DNA of 64,000 nt from Caballeronia sp. dw_276 (lineage in GTDB: Bacteria; Pseudomonadota; Gammaproteobacteria; Burkholderiales; Burkholderiaceae), in contig NZ_JAAVUV010000010.1 of NCBI RefSeq assembly GCF_018449635.1, forward strand, positions 124,001 to 188,000. The letters are read 5' to 3'. The notes under the pieces were generated by a model, which saw only the letters and a program-made list of their open reading frames with translations, made no database searches and was not told where the DNA came from. Each line of letters opens with the position of its first letter. Position 1 is the first letter of the stretch. Shown in pieces: positions 7,795 through 14,795 of this stretch. The position numbers were made by a program, and so were the translations under genes.

Positions 7795-7823
7795 AGCGAC
7801 CTCCTATCTAGGTCAATTGGTTA

Positions 7824-7856
7824 GGCGATGGTTTGTGCTGAAACACATCCATCGCC
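7824..7856. terminator. Hairpin between integrase and the next gene
   Basis: Arms GGCGATGG and CCATCGCC pair perfectly and can be extended by TGTG/CACA across a small bulge. No T run follows on either strand, so it is a weak terminator at best and may instead be a processing or binding site at the end of the integrase transcript. Confidence 0.35.
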
Positions 7857-7894
7857 GCTTTTGCTTGAAACTGTCCAGGCGACGGTAAATGAAG

Positions 7895-9130
7895 TTATGC
7901 CGCAGTTCGCCCAAAAGTACCGAGAACAACTTTTCGCTTTCCTTCAACCTGTGCTTCTACGAAATCTGACCAGAGTTGCAAGATTTTGATGCGCTCGTCG
8001 GCATATTCGGCGCGGTTATAAACGCCCTTGATGCCTTTTATCGAATGAGCAAGCGCCTTCTCGATCGCGTCCGATGACATCCCCATCTCGTGCAGATGCG
8101 TCGATGCCGTCCGTCGGAAGTCGTGCAGTACGAAATGCTGAACATCGATGCTGAGCGCGCGAATGGCTTGATTGAGTGTGCTCTTAGAAATGGGCCTATC
8201 GCCGGCGCCGCGTGATGACGGAAAGAGAAAATCGCCGTCACCGGTCAGCTCGTGTAGTTCCCGCAACATTGCGACCGCCTGCGAGGACAAATAAACCCAG
8301 TGTTCCTTTTCTTTCTTCATGCGATCGGCCGGAATACGCCAAACGCCGGCGTCAAGATCAAATTCCGTCCATTTGGCTTCAGTCAACTCAGCTTTGCGCA
8401 CCATCGTCAAAACAAGAAGATGAAGCGCGATCTTCAGCGGACGACGAATATCGGACGAGTAGACGGCACGCAGAACAGTTCCAATCTCATCAGGGGATAG
8501 AACCCGCGTGCGGCTGTCCTGGGTGGCGATAAACCGTGCAACAACGGCTTGAGCGGGATTGGTCGGCGCTAACTGGCGCGCGACTGCGTATTCAAACAGA
8601 CGCTTAATCACATTTCGGGTGGAGAGCGCCATTTTTGGGGCGCCTCGCGCTTTAATCTTGTCGCAGATTGCCAGCACATCGCCTGGCGTAACGGCTTCGA
8701 GCGATTTATTCCCGATCGCTGGATATACGTCTTTCTCCAGCGCCCGTTTAATTGTGCGTTGGTATTCGGTCGACATTGGCTCCACCTGAGATGTGTACCA
8801 ATTTTCTCCAAAAGCCTTCACGGTATCGAAACGCTTATCGGCTCCGCGATCCTTGCGAGCATCGGCAACTGGGGAGATCCCCTTCGCAACAATTTCGGCG
8901 TATTTCCGCGCTTTCTCTCTGGCGTCTTGCAGGCTGATTGCCGGGTAATCGCCAATCGTTACCATTGGCTGGCGCTCGCCATGCAGCGAATACCTGTAAC
9001 GCCAGACCTTCGAGCCGGACGCCATGACTTCCAGCACCAGGCCGCCGCCGTCTGAAACGCGAAAACGCGCCGCCTTCGGTTTGAGGGCCCTGATACGAGT
9101 GTCATTCAGTGGTGTCGCTATTTTTGGCAT
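7895..9130 (-). CDS. int: P4-type tyrosine integrase
   Basis: The 411-residue protein opens with the arm-binding domain of P4-type integrases (DUF4102 type; DTRIRALKPKAARFRVSDGG) and ends with the catalytic domain. The active-site residues are visible: Arg in TMVRKAELTEAKW near 242, H-x-x-R in HDFRRTAS near 334-337, His in LAHS near 361 and the nucleophilic Tyr in KGVYNRAEY near 370. It catalyses insertion and excision of the element. The start is 167 bases from the mnmE stop codon, the natural place for an integrase that targets the mnmE 3' end. I chose the inner ATG; a GTG four codons upstream lies in the half-site array. Neither has a clear ribosome site, which suggests weak or regulated translation. 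Confidence 0.9.
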   Translation of the reverse strand: MPKIATPLNDTRIRALKPKAARFRVSDGGGLVLEVMASGSKVWRYRYSLHGERQPMVTIGDYPAISLQDAREKARKYAEIVAKGISPVADARKDRGADKRFDTVKAFGENWYTSQVEPMSTEYQRTIKRALEKDVYPAIGNKSLEAVTPGDVLAICDKIKARGAPKMALSTRNVIKRLFEYAVARQLAPTNPAQAVVARFIATQDSRTRVLSPDEIGTVLRAVYSSDIRRPLKIALHLLVLTMVRKAELTEAKWTEFDLDAGVWRIPADRMKKEKEHWVYLSSQAVAMLRELHELTGDGDFLFPSSRGAGDRPISKSTLNQAIRALSIDVQHFVLHDFRRTASTHLHEMGMSSDAIEKALAHSIKGIKGVYNRAEYADERIKILQLWSDFVEAQVEGKRKVVLGTFGRTAA

Positions 9131-9135
9131 CGATC

Positions 9136-9183
9136 GGTACACATTGATTGGGACACAACGCCGTGTGTCCCTTACTGTGTACC
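9136..9183. promoter_or_regulatory. Nested inverted half-site array at the int start
   Basis: Four related 8-bp half-sites: GGTACACA (9136-9143), GGGACACA (9150-9157), TGTGTCCC (9164-9171) and TGTGTACC (9176-9183). The inner and outer pairs are each perfect inverted repeats with nearly the same centre (about 9160). The array ends five bases before the int ATG. Candidate binding partners are AlpA, an excision factor or the integrase arm domain. Occupation would cover the int promoter and start, implying autoregulation. Confidence 0.55.
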
Positions 9184-9296
9184 TTCCTCAGATAGATGTC
9201 AATAGACGACATTGGGCAACCTGAGGCAATGTGTTGTACAGGCCACAAGGGTTTGAGCTATTGCTTAGACAAGACTAGACGTATCTGGGCAATGCG

Positions 9297-9314
9297 CTAC
9301 TTTCCAATACAAAA
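9297..9314. other. Attachment-site candidate at the mnmE 3' end
   Basis: These are the last 18 bases of mnmE, reading TTTTGTATTGGAAAGTAG on the coding strand (codons for F-C-I-G-K-stop). Salmonella genomic island 1 and related elements recombine in the final 18 bases of mnmE (trmE/thdF), with a closely similar sequence. The integrase gene starts just beyond, so this is taken as attR/attB-derived. No second copy is in the window, so the left end lies further left. Confidence 0.6.
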
Positions 9315-10685
9315 CCGGCTGAAAATCACCCCCAGCAAATCATCCGAGCTGAACTCACCAGTAATCGAATTCAATTGATCCTGCGCGAGCCTCAACTCCT
9401 CCGCAAACAGATCCAGCGCCTGGGAATTCTGCTCGGCATGATCCGCCGCCGTCGCGAGATGCTCGCGCGCCGCACGCAGCGCAATCAAATGTCTTTCGCG
9501 CGCCAAATAGATGCTTTCAGCACCCGCCTGCCACCCTGCGATCTTCAGTAATTCGTCGCGCAACAACGCGATCCCATCGCCCGTTTTCGCCGATAACCGC
9601 ACCTCGCGGATTTCATCGCCGGCGATCGATGCCGATGCCTCCACGCCCGCCAGATCCGCCTTGTTCAACACGCGCACGACCGGCACGCCCGCAGGAAAAC
9701 GCGCCGATATGGCGGCGTCATCCGTGGTCAGCTTTTCCCGTGCATCGAGCAAATGCAGCACGACATCCGCGCGGCCAATCTCCCCCCACGTCCTTTCGAT
9801 ACCAATGCGCTCCACCTCGTCCTGCGTTTCGCGCAAGCCGGCTGTATCGATGACATGAATCGGAATGCCTTCTATCTGAATAGTCTGCGTGACCTTGTCG
9901 CGCGTCGTGCCGGCGATCGGCGTAACGATGGCCAGCTCCGCGCCCGCCAACGCATTCAAAAGCGACGACTTGCCGACGTTCGGCTGCCCCGCAAGCACCA
10001 CCGACAACCCCTCACGCAGGAGCGCGCCCTGGCGAGCATCGGCTAGCACCTTGTCGAGCAACGCGCGGATGCGTGCGAGCTTGCCGCGGGCGTCCGCGGC
10101 TTCAAGAAAATCAATTTCCTCCTCGGGGAAATCGAGCGTCGCTTCGACCAGCATCCGCAACGTGATGACGTCTTCCACGAGCGCGTGGATCTGCCGGGAA
10201 AACGCGCCATCGAGCGAACGGCCGGCCGAACGCGCGGCGGCTTCCGTACTTGCTTCGATCAGGTCGGCGACGGCTTCAGCTTGCGCAAGATCGAGCTTGT
10301 CGTTGAGAAACGCGCGACGCGTGAACTCGCCCGGCTCGGCGAGGCGCAGACCGAAGTCACGGCCGGTATCGACAGCGCGCTGCAAAAGCAATTGCAGCAC
10401 GATTGGACCGCCATGCCCCTGCAGCTCGAGCACATGTTCGCCGGTGTACGAATAGGGTGCCGGAAAGTACATCGCAATGCCGCGATCGATCGCTTCACCG
10501 TTTGTATCGATGAACGGCGTATAGGTTGCGTGACGCGCGTCGAGAAGCTTGCCGCACAGCGCGAGCATGGCGTGCTTCGCGGCCGTTTCGCCCGTGCGCC
10601 CGAACGACAGCCGCACCACGCCGATACCGCCGCGACCCGGCGCGGTAGCAATCGCGACGATCGGATCGGAGTCGTTGTTGGACAT
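9297..10685 (-). CDS. mnmE: tRNA modification GTPase MnmE
   Basis: With MnmG it makes the carboxymethylaminomethyl modification at U34 of several tRNAs, in the cytoplasm. The 462-residue length is normal. The N-terminal formyl-THF-binding domain starts DPIVAIATAPGRGGIGVVR; the inserted G domain has the P-loop GQPNVGKSS near 232-240, switch-region IAGTTRD, DTAGLRE and NKADL; and the C-terminal CIGK ends with the essential Cys. The sequence is intact although an element is integrated at its very end: insertion conserves the last codons. In most relatives mnmE follows yidC; here a small regulator gene and the element's insertion modify that neighbourhood. Confidence 0.96.
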   Translation of the reverse strand: MSNNDSDPIVAIATAPGRGGIGVVRLSFGRTGETAAKHAMLALCGKLLDARHATYTPFIDTNGEAIDRGIAMYFPAPYSYTGEHVLELQGHGGPIVLQLLLQRAVDTGRDFGLRLAEPGEFTRRAFLNDKLDLAQAEAVADLIEASTEAAARSAGRSLDGAFSRQIHALVEDVITLRMLVEATLDFPEEEIDFLEAADARGKLARIRALLDKVLADARQGALLREGLSVVLAGQPNVGKSSLLNALAGAELAIVTPIAGTTRDKVTQTIQIEGIPIHVIDTAGLRETQDEVERIGIERTWGEIGRADVVLHLLDAREKLTTDDAAISARFPAGVPVVRVLNKADLAGVEASASIAGDEIREVRLSAKTGDGIALLRDELLKIAGWQAGAESIYLARERHLIALRAAREHLATAADHAEQNSQALDLFAEELRLAQDQLNSITGEFSSDDLLGVIFSRFCIGK

Positions 10686-11000
10686 GATTTTCTCGATTGA
10701 AACGGCGGTAAATGAGTCGCGGCATTGTAGCGCGGCGACTTGGTTTCGCTCCGCTAAGCAAGTCCGCTAAGACAATTCTTAATCTATCTTATGTGGGCTA
10801 TGATTGATTGGAGGATGAGTCGGAGATGGACATCGTTTCGGTGTACGCAAATCTCTCGGGTAAGGGGTTTGCATGGATTGGCGAATGAACCCTGAAATTG
10901 TGATTGTTTTTCCCGTGCACGATAAAAATGCGGAACTTGCGCCATATCTAGCGCAGACGGTTGACTTAGCCGGTGCGTTTGCCTCGCACAATCGCGACCT
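10686..11000. other. Intergenic region mnmE / small regulator
   Basis: This divergent gap of 315 bases has no convincing gene. It holds a direct repeat of TCCGCTAAG at 10750-10758 and 10763-10771, 13 bases apart, then an AT-rich stretch (10770-10815). The repeats are 65-80 bases before the mnmE start and could be binding sites for the neighbouring regulator. I could not assign promoters with confidence. Confidence 0.4.
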
Positions 11001-11420
11001 ATGCCAACACCCCAAGAGAAAGCCGATTTTTCGGATCGGCTCAAATTTTCGATGACCCGCGCGCCCGAGAAGATGCGCGGCGCAACTGATCTCGCTCTGC
11101 ATTTCAATTTGCGATACCACGGTGAACCCGTTTCGGCTCAGACAACACACAAGTGGCTGACCGCGCGTTCGATTCCCACCGCCGACAAACTGGCCACGCT
11201 CGCGGCGTGGTTCAAGGTCGAGCAACATTGGTTGCATTACGGTCCGCCGCCGAGCGGCAATCCACAGGGCGCGCCAAAGCCAATTGCCCACGATGAGAAG
11301 TATCCGGCGTCGGAGGAAACGCTGGAACTTGCTTCGAAGATCGAAGCGCTATCGCCACATCACCGGTATCTGCTCGAAGAGCTTATCGACCAGTTTTATG
11401 GGCAGGGTAGCAAGCGCTAA
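11001..11420 (+). CDS. Small XRE-like transcriptional regulator
   Basis: A 139-residue cytoplasmic protein. The segment VSAQTTHKWLTARSIPTADK followed by LATLAAWFKVEQHWLHYG is the typical helix-turn-helix plus following helix of phage-repressor-like (XRE) proteins that select a cassette of targets. The C-terminal helix LSPHHRYLLEELIDQFYG may dimerise. Similar short proteins occur near prophage genes in Burkholderia. It is plus-strand between two minus-strand core genes and ends before a bidirectional terminator. The ribosome site is weak. Confidence 0.7.
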   Translation: MPTPQEKADFSDRLKFSMTRAPEKMRGATDLALHFNLRYHGEPVSAQTTHKWLTARSIPTADKLATLAAWFKVEQHWLHYGPPPSGNPQGAPKPIAHDEKYPASEETLELASKIEALSPHHRYLLEELIDQFYGQGSKR

Positions 11421-11447
11421 AACCCTTTGAAGTGCTTCGTAAACAAG

Positions 11448-11475
11448 AAACGCCCGGCTTTGGCCGGGCGTTTTT
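11448..11475. terminator. Bidirectional terminator, regulator / yidC
   Basis: CGCCCGGC pairs with GCCGGGCG around a four-base loop, with AAA before and a five-T run after. It can end transcripts from both the regulator gene and yidC, which converge here. Confidence 0.85.
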
Positions 11476-11501
11476 CATTTCGAACCATTCAGCTTAATTG
11501 C

Positions 11502-13193
11502 TCAAGCCTTCGCAACTTTCTTCTGGCCCATCATTCGCGTGATGTAGTACTGCTGGGCGATGGAAAGCACGTTGTTCACTACATAGTACAAAACAAGTCC
11601 TGACGGGAAGAAGAAGAACATGACCGAGAAAGCCAGCGGCATGAACATCATCATCTTGGCCTGAACCGGATCCGGCGGCGTGGGATTCAACCGCGTTTGC
11701 AGGAACATCGATACAGCCATCAGCACCGGCAGGATAAAGAACGGATCAGCCTGCGACAAATCGTGAATCCAGCCAATCCACGGCGCGCCGCGCATTTCCA
11801 CCGACGACAGCAACACCCAATACAGCGAGATAAACACCGGAATCTGCACCACGACCGGCAGACATCCGCCGAATGGATTCACCTTCTCGGTTTTATAAAG
11901 CGCCATCAATTCCGCGTTCATCTTCTGCGGGTCGCCCTTATAGCGCTCGCGGATTTGCGTCATGCGCGGCGTAATGGTCTTCATGCGCGCCATCGACTTG
12001 TAGCTTGCCGCCGACAACGGGAAGAACACGGCCTTGATCAACAGCGTGAGCAGGATAATTGCCCAGCCCCAGTTGCCAACGTAGCTATGGATCTTTTCCA
12101 GCAGCCAGAACAGCGGCTTGGCGATGATCGTCACCATGCCGTAGTCCTTCACCAGCTCCAGACCCGGCGCGATGCCTTCCAGCATCCGCTCTTCCTCAGG
12201 ACCGGCGAAGAGGCGTGCTTGCACATCGACGGTCTGTCCCGGCGCAATGGTCTGCAGCGGCTGCTGCACGCCCACGCGATACAACGCCGGATCGATCTTC
12301 TGCACGTAGATATCGCGCTTCACGCCCTGCTGCGGAATCCACGCCGACGCGAAGTAATGCTGCACCATCGCGATCCAGCCGTTATCGGCGGACGGCGTAA
12401 ACGTTGCCTTGTCCTTGTCGATATCGCTGAAATCGATCTTCTGGAAGTGATGCTGGTCAGAATAAACAGCCGGCCCAATAAACGTATGCGAGAAGCGCGG
12501 CGTTTCCACCGGCGAGCTGTCGCGCACGAGTTCCATATAGAGACGCGGCGTGACCGGCGCGGTGCCGACGTTCTGCACCTTGGTGTCGACGTTGATCACG
12601 TAGCTGCCGCGCGTGAACGTATAGGTCTTGATGACCTTCACGCCACCCTTGACCGGCGATTCGAACGCGAGCGACAACGTGTTGCCGTTGCCCATCGACG
12701 TCTGGCCGCCGGGAACCAGTGTGAAGACGTCGTTGTGGTTCGGGAAATCGCCGCCGAGCAGGCCCGTGCGCGCAAGATACGTGTGCGTTGCGGTGTGATC
12801 GAAGAGCGTGATGTACAGGTCGGGCTGCTTGCCGTCGCCTTCTTTCACTAGCGAAAGCTTCGAGAGCGTGCCGCCGCGTGTGTCGATGTCGCCGGAATAC
12901 ACGTCCGTCGTGAACTTCACCAGTTGCGCGGCGTCCGCGGCCGGCGCGTTCGCACCAGGAACCGCTGCGGCGCCGGGAGCCGCGGGCGAACCCGGAGCGC
13001 CGGCCGTGGCGGGCAGGTCGGAGGCGTGCGTGCCCGGCGTCGTGGTTCCCGGCGCTGCTGTGCCGGCCGTCTTGGTCGGGACGGCGCTCGGGAAGAACAT
13101 CGACTGACGCCCATGGTCACGTTGCCAGTTGTCGAACAGCATGACAGCCGACATGAAAAAGATGACCCATAGGACGGTACGTTTGATATCCAT
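11502..13193 (-). CDS. yidC: Membrane protein insertase YidC
   Basis: An inner-membrane insertase of 563 residues that inserts and folds membrane proteins alone or with SecYEG. The sequence shows an N-terminal membrane anchor (about residues 7-20), an Ala/Pro/Gly/Thr-rich linker (about 35-90), the periplasmic beta domain, and a conserved C-terminal core with five membrane segments (from FWLLEKIHSYVGNWGWAI on, with YKSMARMKTITPRM and GGCLPVVVQIPVFISLYW). It lies eight bases from yidD and belongs to the rpmH-rnpA-yidD-yidC operon. The Pro/Ala linker is a feature of Gram-negative YidC proteins with large periplasmic domains. Confidence 0.96.
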   Translation of the reverse strand: MDIKRTVLWVIFFMSAVMLFDNWQRDHGRQSMFFPSAVPTKTAGTAAPGTTTPGTHASDLPATAGAPGSPAAPGAAAVPGANAPAADAAQLVKFTTDVYSGDIDTRGGTLSKLSLVKEGDGKQPDLYITLFDHTATHTYLARTGLLGGDFPNHNDVFTLVPGGQTSMGNGNTLSLAFESPVKGGVKVIKTYTFTRGSYVINVDTKVQNVGTAPVTPRLYMELVRDSSPVETPRFSHTFIGPAVYSDQHHFQKIDFSDIDKDKATFTPSADNGWIAMVQHYFASAWIPQQGVKRDIYVQKIDPALYRVGVQQPLQTIAPGQTVDVQARLFAGPEEERMLEGIAPGLELVKDYGMVTIIAKPLFWLLEKIHSYVGNWGWAIILLTLLIKAVFFPLSAASYKSMARMKTITPRMTQIRERYKGDPQKMNAELMALYKTEKVNPFGGCLPVVVQIPVFISLYWVLLSSVEMRGAPWIGWIHDLSQADPFFILPVLMAVSMFLQTRLNPTPPDPVQAKMMMFMPLAFSVMFFFFPSGLVLYYVVNNVLSIAQQYYITRMMGQKKVAKA

Positions 13194-13201
13194 GCGTTGT
13201 C

Positions 13202-13612
13202 TCAGTGTCGATCGAAGAGCGCGTTATTGGCGCCGTTTGGGTTTGAACTCACCGGGTTGGCCTTGTCCGTCGGTAAAGAGGGATCAGGCGGATTCGATGG
13301 GCTCGGGGCAGAGTCGTCGACCGGGCCGGCCGCTGACACGCCATCCTGCTGAACGCAGCGGGCGGCGGACGGGGGCACGGGAACCAGATCGATGCCGCCA
13401 GCCGAAAACGGATGGCAGCGGCACAGACGTTTTGCTGCGAGGAATGATCCACGCGCGGCGCCATGATACTGGATTGCTTCGCGCGCGTAGTCAGAACACG
13501 ATGGGTAAAAGCGGCACCGGTTGCCGAGCATGGGGCTCACAGCAACCTTGTAAAAGCGCAATAAGGCGATCAACGCCGTTTTTGCCGATTTTTCAAACAG
13601 TGCCGTTTGCAT
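13202..13612 (-). CDS. yidD: Membrane protein insertion efficiency factor YidD
   Basis: A small amphipathic protein associated with the inner membrane that helps YidC-dependent insertion. The family core is clear: LLRFYKVAVSPMLGNRCRFY, PSCSDYAREAI and FLAAKRLCRCHPFSAGGIDL. That core covers about 75 residues as in other YidD proteins; the remaining 60 form a Ser/Pro/Asn-rich tail with no similarity that I recognise. I chose the ATG before QTALFEK; a longer frame overlaps rnpA and lacks support. Confidence 0.9.
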   Translation of the reverse strand: MQTALFEKSAKTALIALLRFYKVAVSPMLGNRCRFYPSCSDYAREAIQYHGAARGSFLAAKRLCRCHPFSAGGIDLVPVPPSAARCVQQDGVSAAGPVDDSAPSPSNPPDPSLPTDKANPVSSNPNGANNALFDRH

Positions 13613-13665
13613 GGATTTAGCACCCGGGAGTTTGTCCGGCGGACCGGTTTTCCGTCTGGCGCTGC

Positions 13666-14118
13666 TCAAGGGCCCGCAGGCGTGGGTGGAACAGTAGGAT
13701 CAGTGACAACAGGTAGTGCACTTTGCTCCGCCATGCGTCGCGCGGCTTCACGCACGGCACGGTCGAGCAGACCGTCGATCTCCTCGCGACACAACGCGCG
13801 CAGCGGCGGCGATTTTGCGCTCGGCATGGCCTTGCGGTCGATCTTCGCATGCATGCGCAGCAGGATGTCCCAGCCGCCGAGCTCCGCGCGTCGAAGCCTG
13901 AATGCTTCACGCGCAAGCCGCTTGATCAGATTACGCGTGACCGCGCGCGGCGCATACTTCTTGCCGATAACCAGTCCAAGCCGCGCCTCATTGCCTGTCG
14001 GCTTGCCGTACAGGACGAAATGCGGGGACCGGCGCCAAGGGCGCAAACGAAAAACGGATGAATATTCATCCGTTTTCAGCAGCCTTGCGGCTTTGGGGAA
14101 CGCGGCTCGTGCTTGCAA
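13666..14118 (-). CDS. rnpA: Ribonuclease P protein component
   Basis: RnpA binds the RNase P RNA and helps cleave 5' leaders from tRNA precursors. The 150-residue form contains the motif RNLIKRLAREAFR typical of the family and the central cleft residues (FRLRPWRRSPHFVLYG). I chose the TTG start because AGGAAA lies about ten bases before it and the protein then begins LQARAAFPKAARLLKTDEYS, matching relatives. A much longer in-frame opening towards 14301 covers most of rpmH in a different frame and is not coding. The Pro/Thr/Ala-rich tail past residue 135 is longer than needed. Confidence 0.92.
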   Translation of the reverse strand: MQARAAFPKAARLLKTDEYSSVFRLRPWRRSPHFVLYGKPTGNEARLGLVIGKKYAPRAVTRNLIKRLAREAFRLRRAELGGWDILLRMHAKIDRKAMPSAKSPPLRALCREEIDGLLDRAVREAARRMAEQSALPVVTDPTVPPTPAGP

Positions 14119-14242
14119 CTGACCGATTTCCTGTCCGGAGCCCGTCGCACTGCGCGTCTCCAGGTCATCGCTCGTTTCAGGGCGAGTGCCGGTGGGCGCT
14201 GACGCTACCAATAGCGACCTCGGCAACCTGAATCCGGCGACC

Positions 14243-14377
14243 TTAAACTGCCAGGCGCTTGCGGCCCTTTGCACGGCGAGCGTTGATGACCTTGCGGCCA
14301 CCCGCGGTCTTCATGCGGACGCGAAAGCCATGGGTACGCTTGCGGCGGGTTACGGAAGGTTGGTAAGTGCGTTTCAT
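14243..14377 (-). CDS. rpmH: 50S ribosomal protein L34
   Basis: This 44-residue basic protein begins MKRTYQPSVTRRKRTHGF and continues VRMKTAGGRKVINARRAKG, a textbook L34. It is a structural part of the large ribosomal subunit. As in nearly all bacteria it lies next to dnaA, divergently transcribed, and heads the rnpA-yidD-yidC operon. A good promoter sits 105-135 bases upstream. Confidence 0.98.
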   Translation of the reverse strand: MKRTYQPSVTRRKRTHGFRVRMKTAGGRKVINARRAKGRKRLAV

Positions 14378-14795
14378 GTTGGTCTCACTTGGGTAAAAAC
14401 GGACCGCGCGGCATGACGAAGCGACATAAAAATTGACGCACCGGCCGGTGGTACAGGAATTCGGGTTTTGCGGAACCCGCTATTTAAACCGTTTTCCTAT
14501 TGACCGTCAATAGGTTACGGTGTTTGGCGGCCGTTTTCGGGAGAAGTCCACAGGTCAGTTGATTCGCTGACTGAGACGGTCCGTCCCTGTGGATAACTCG
14601 CTTCGCGGTTGCATTTGGCGTTAGAATCTCCCCTCAATCCGACGCAACCGCACGTAGTCCCGGTCCGCTGTACCGCCTGCAAATGCAGGCTGGACAAGGC
14701 TTCGGGGCACGCTTCGCCCTCGCGTCCCGGCTTCGTTGCCGGGCGGCGTCGCGAGCGGCGAGAGGACTCGCGGATAACCCTAACGACTGCACTCG
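14378..14795. other. rpmH-dnaA interval, candidate oriC
   Basis: This 418-base divergent gap holds no gene. It has a perfect DnaA box (TTATCCACA on the minus strand) at 14588-14596, a weaker box-like AAGTCCACA at 14544-14552 and a third with two mismatches near 14769-14777. Strand bias of genes on each side fits an origin here. One strong box is few for a full oriC, so the origin could extend elsewhere. A GC-rich stretch with hairpin-forming parts (about 14680-14760) precedes dnaA. Confidence 0.5.
14482..14510 (-). promoter_or_regulatory. Sigma-70 promoter of rpmH with inverted repeat
   Basis: On the minus strand, -35 TTGACG (14505-14510) and -10 TTAAAT (14482-14487) are separated by 17 bases. 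The -35 box lies inside a perfect inverted repeat, CCTATTGAC-C-GTCAATAGG (14496-14514), so a dimeric regulator could sit on this promoter. Confidence 0.65.

Noticed and set aside
11697..12851. Plus-strand frame across yidC
   Set aside because: Shadow of yidC with very high Arg and His content.
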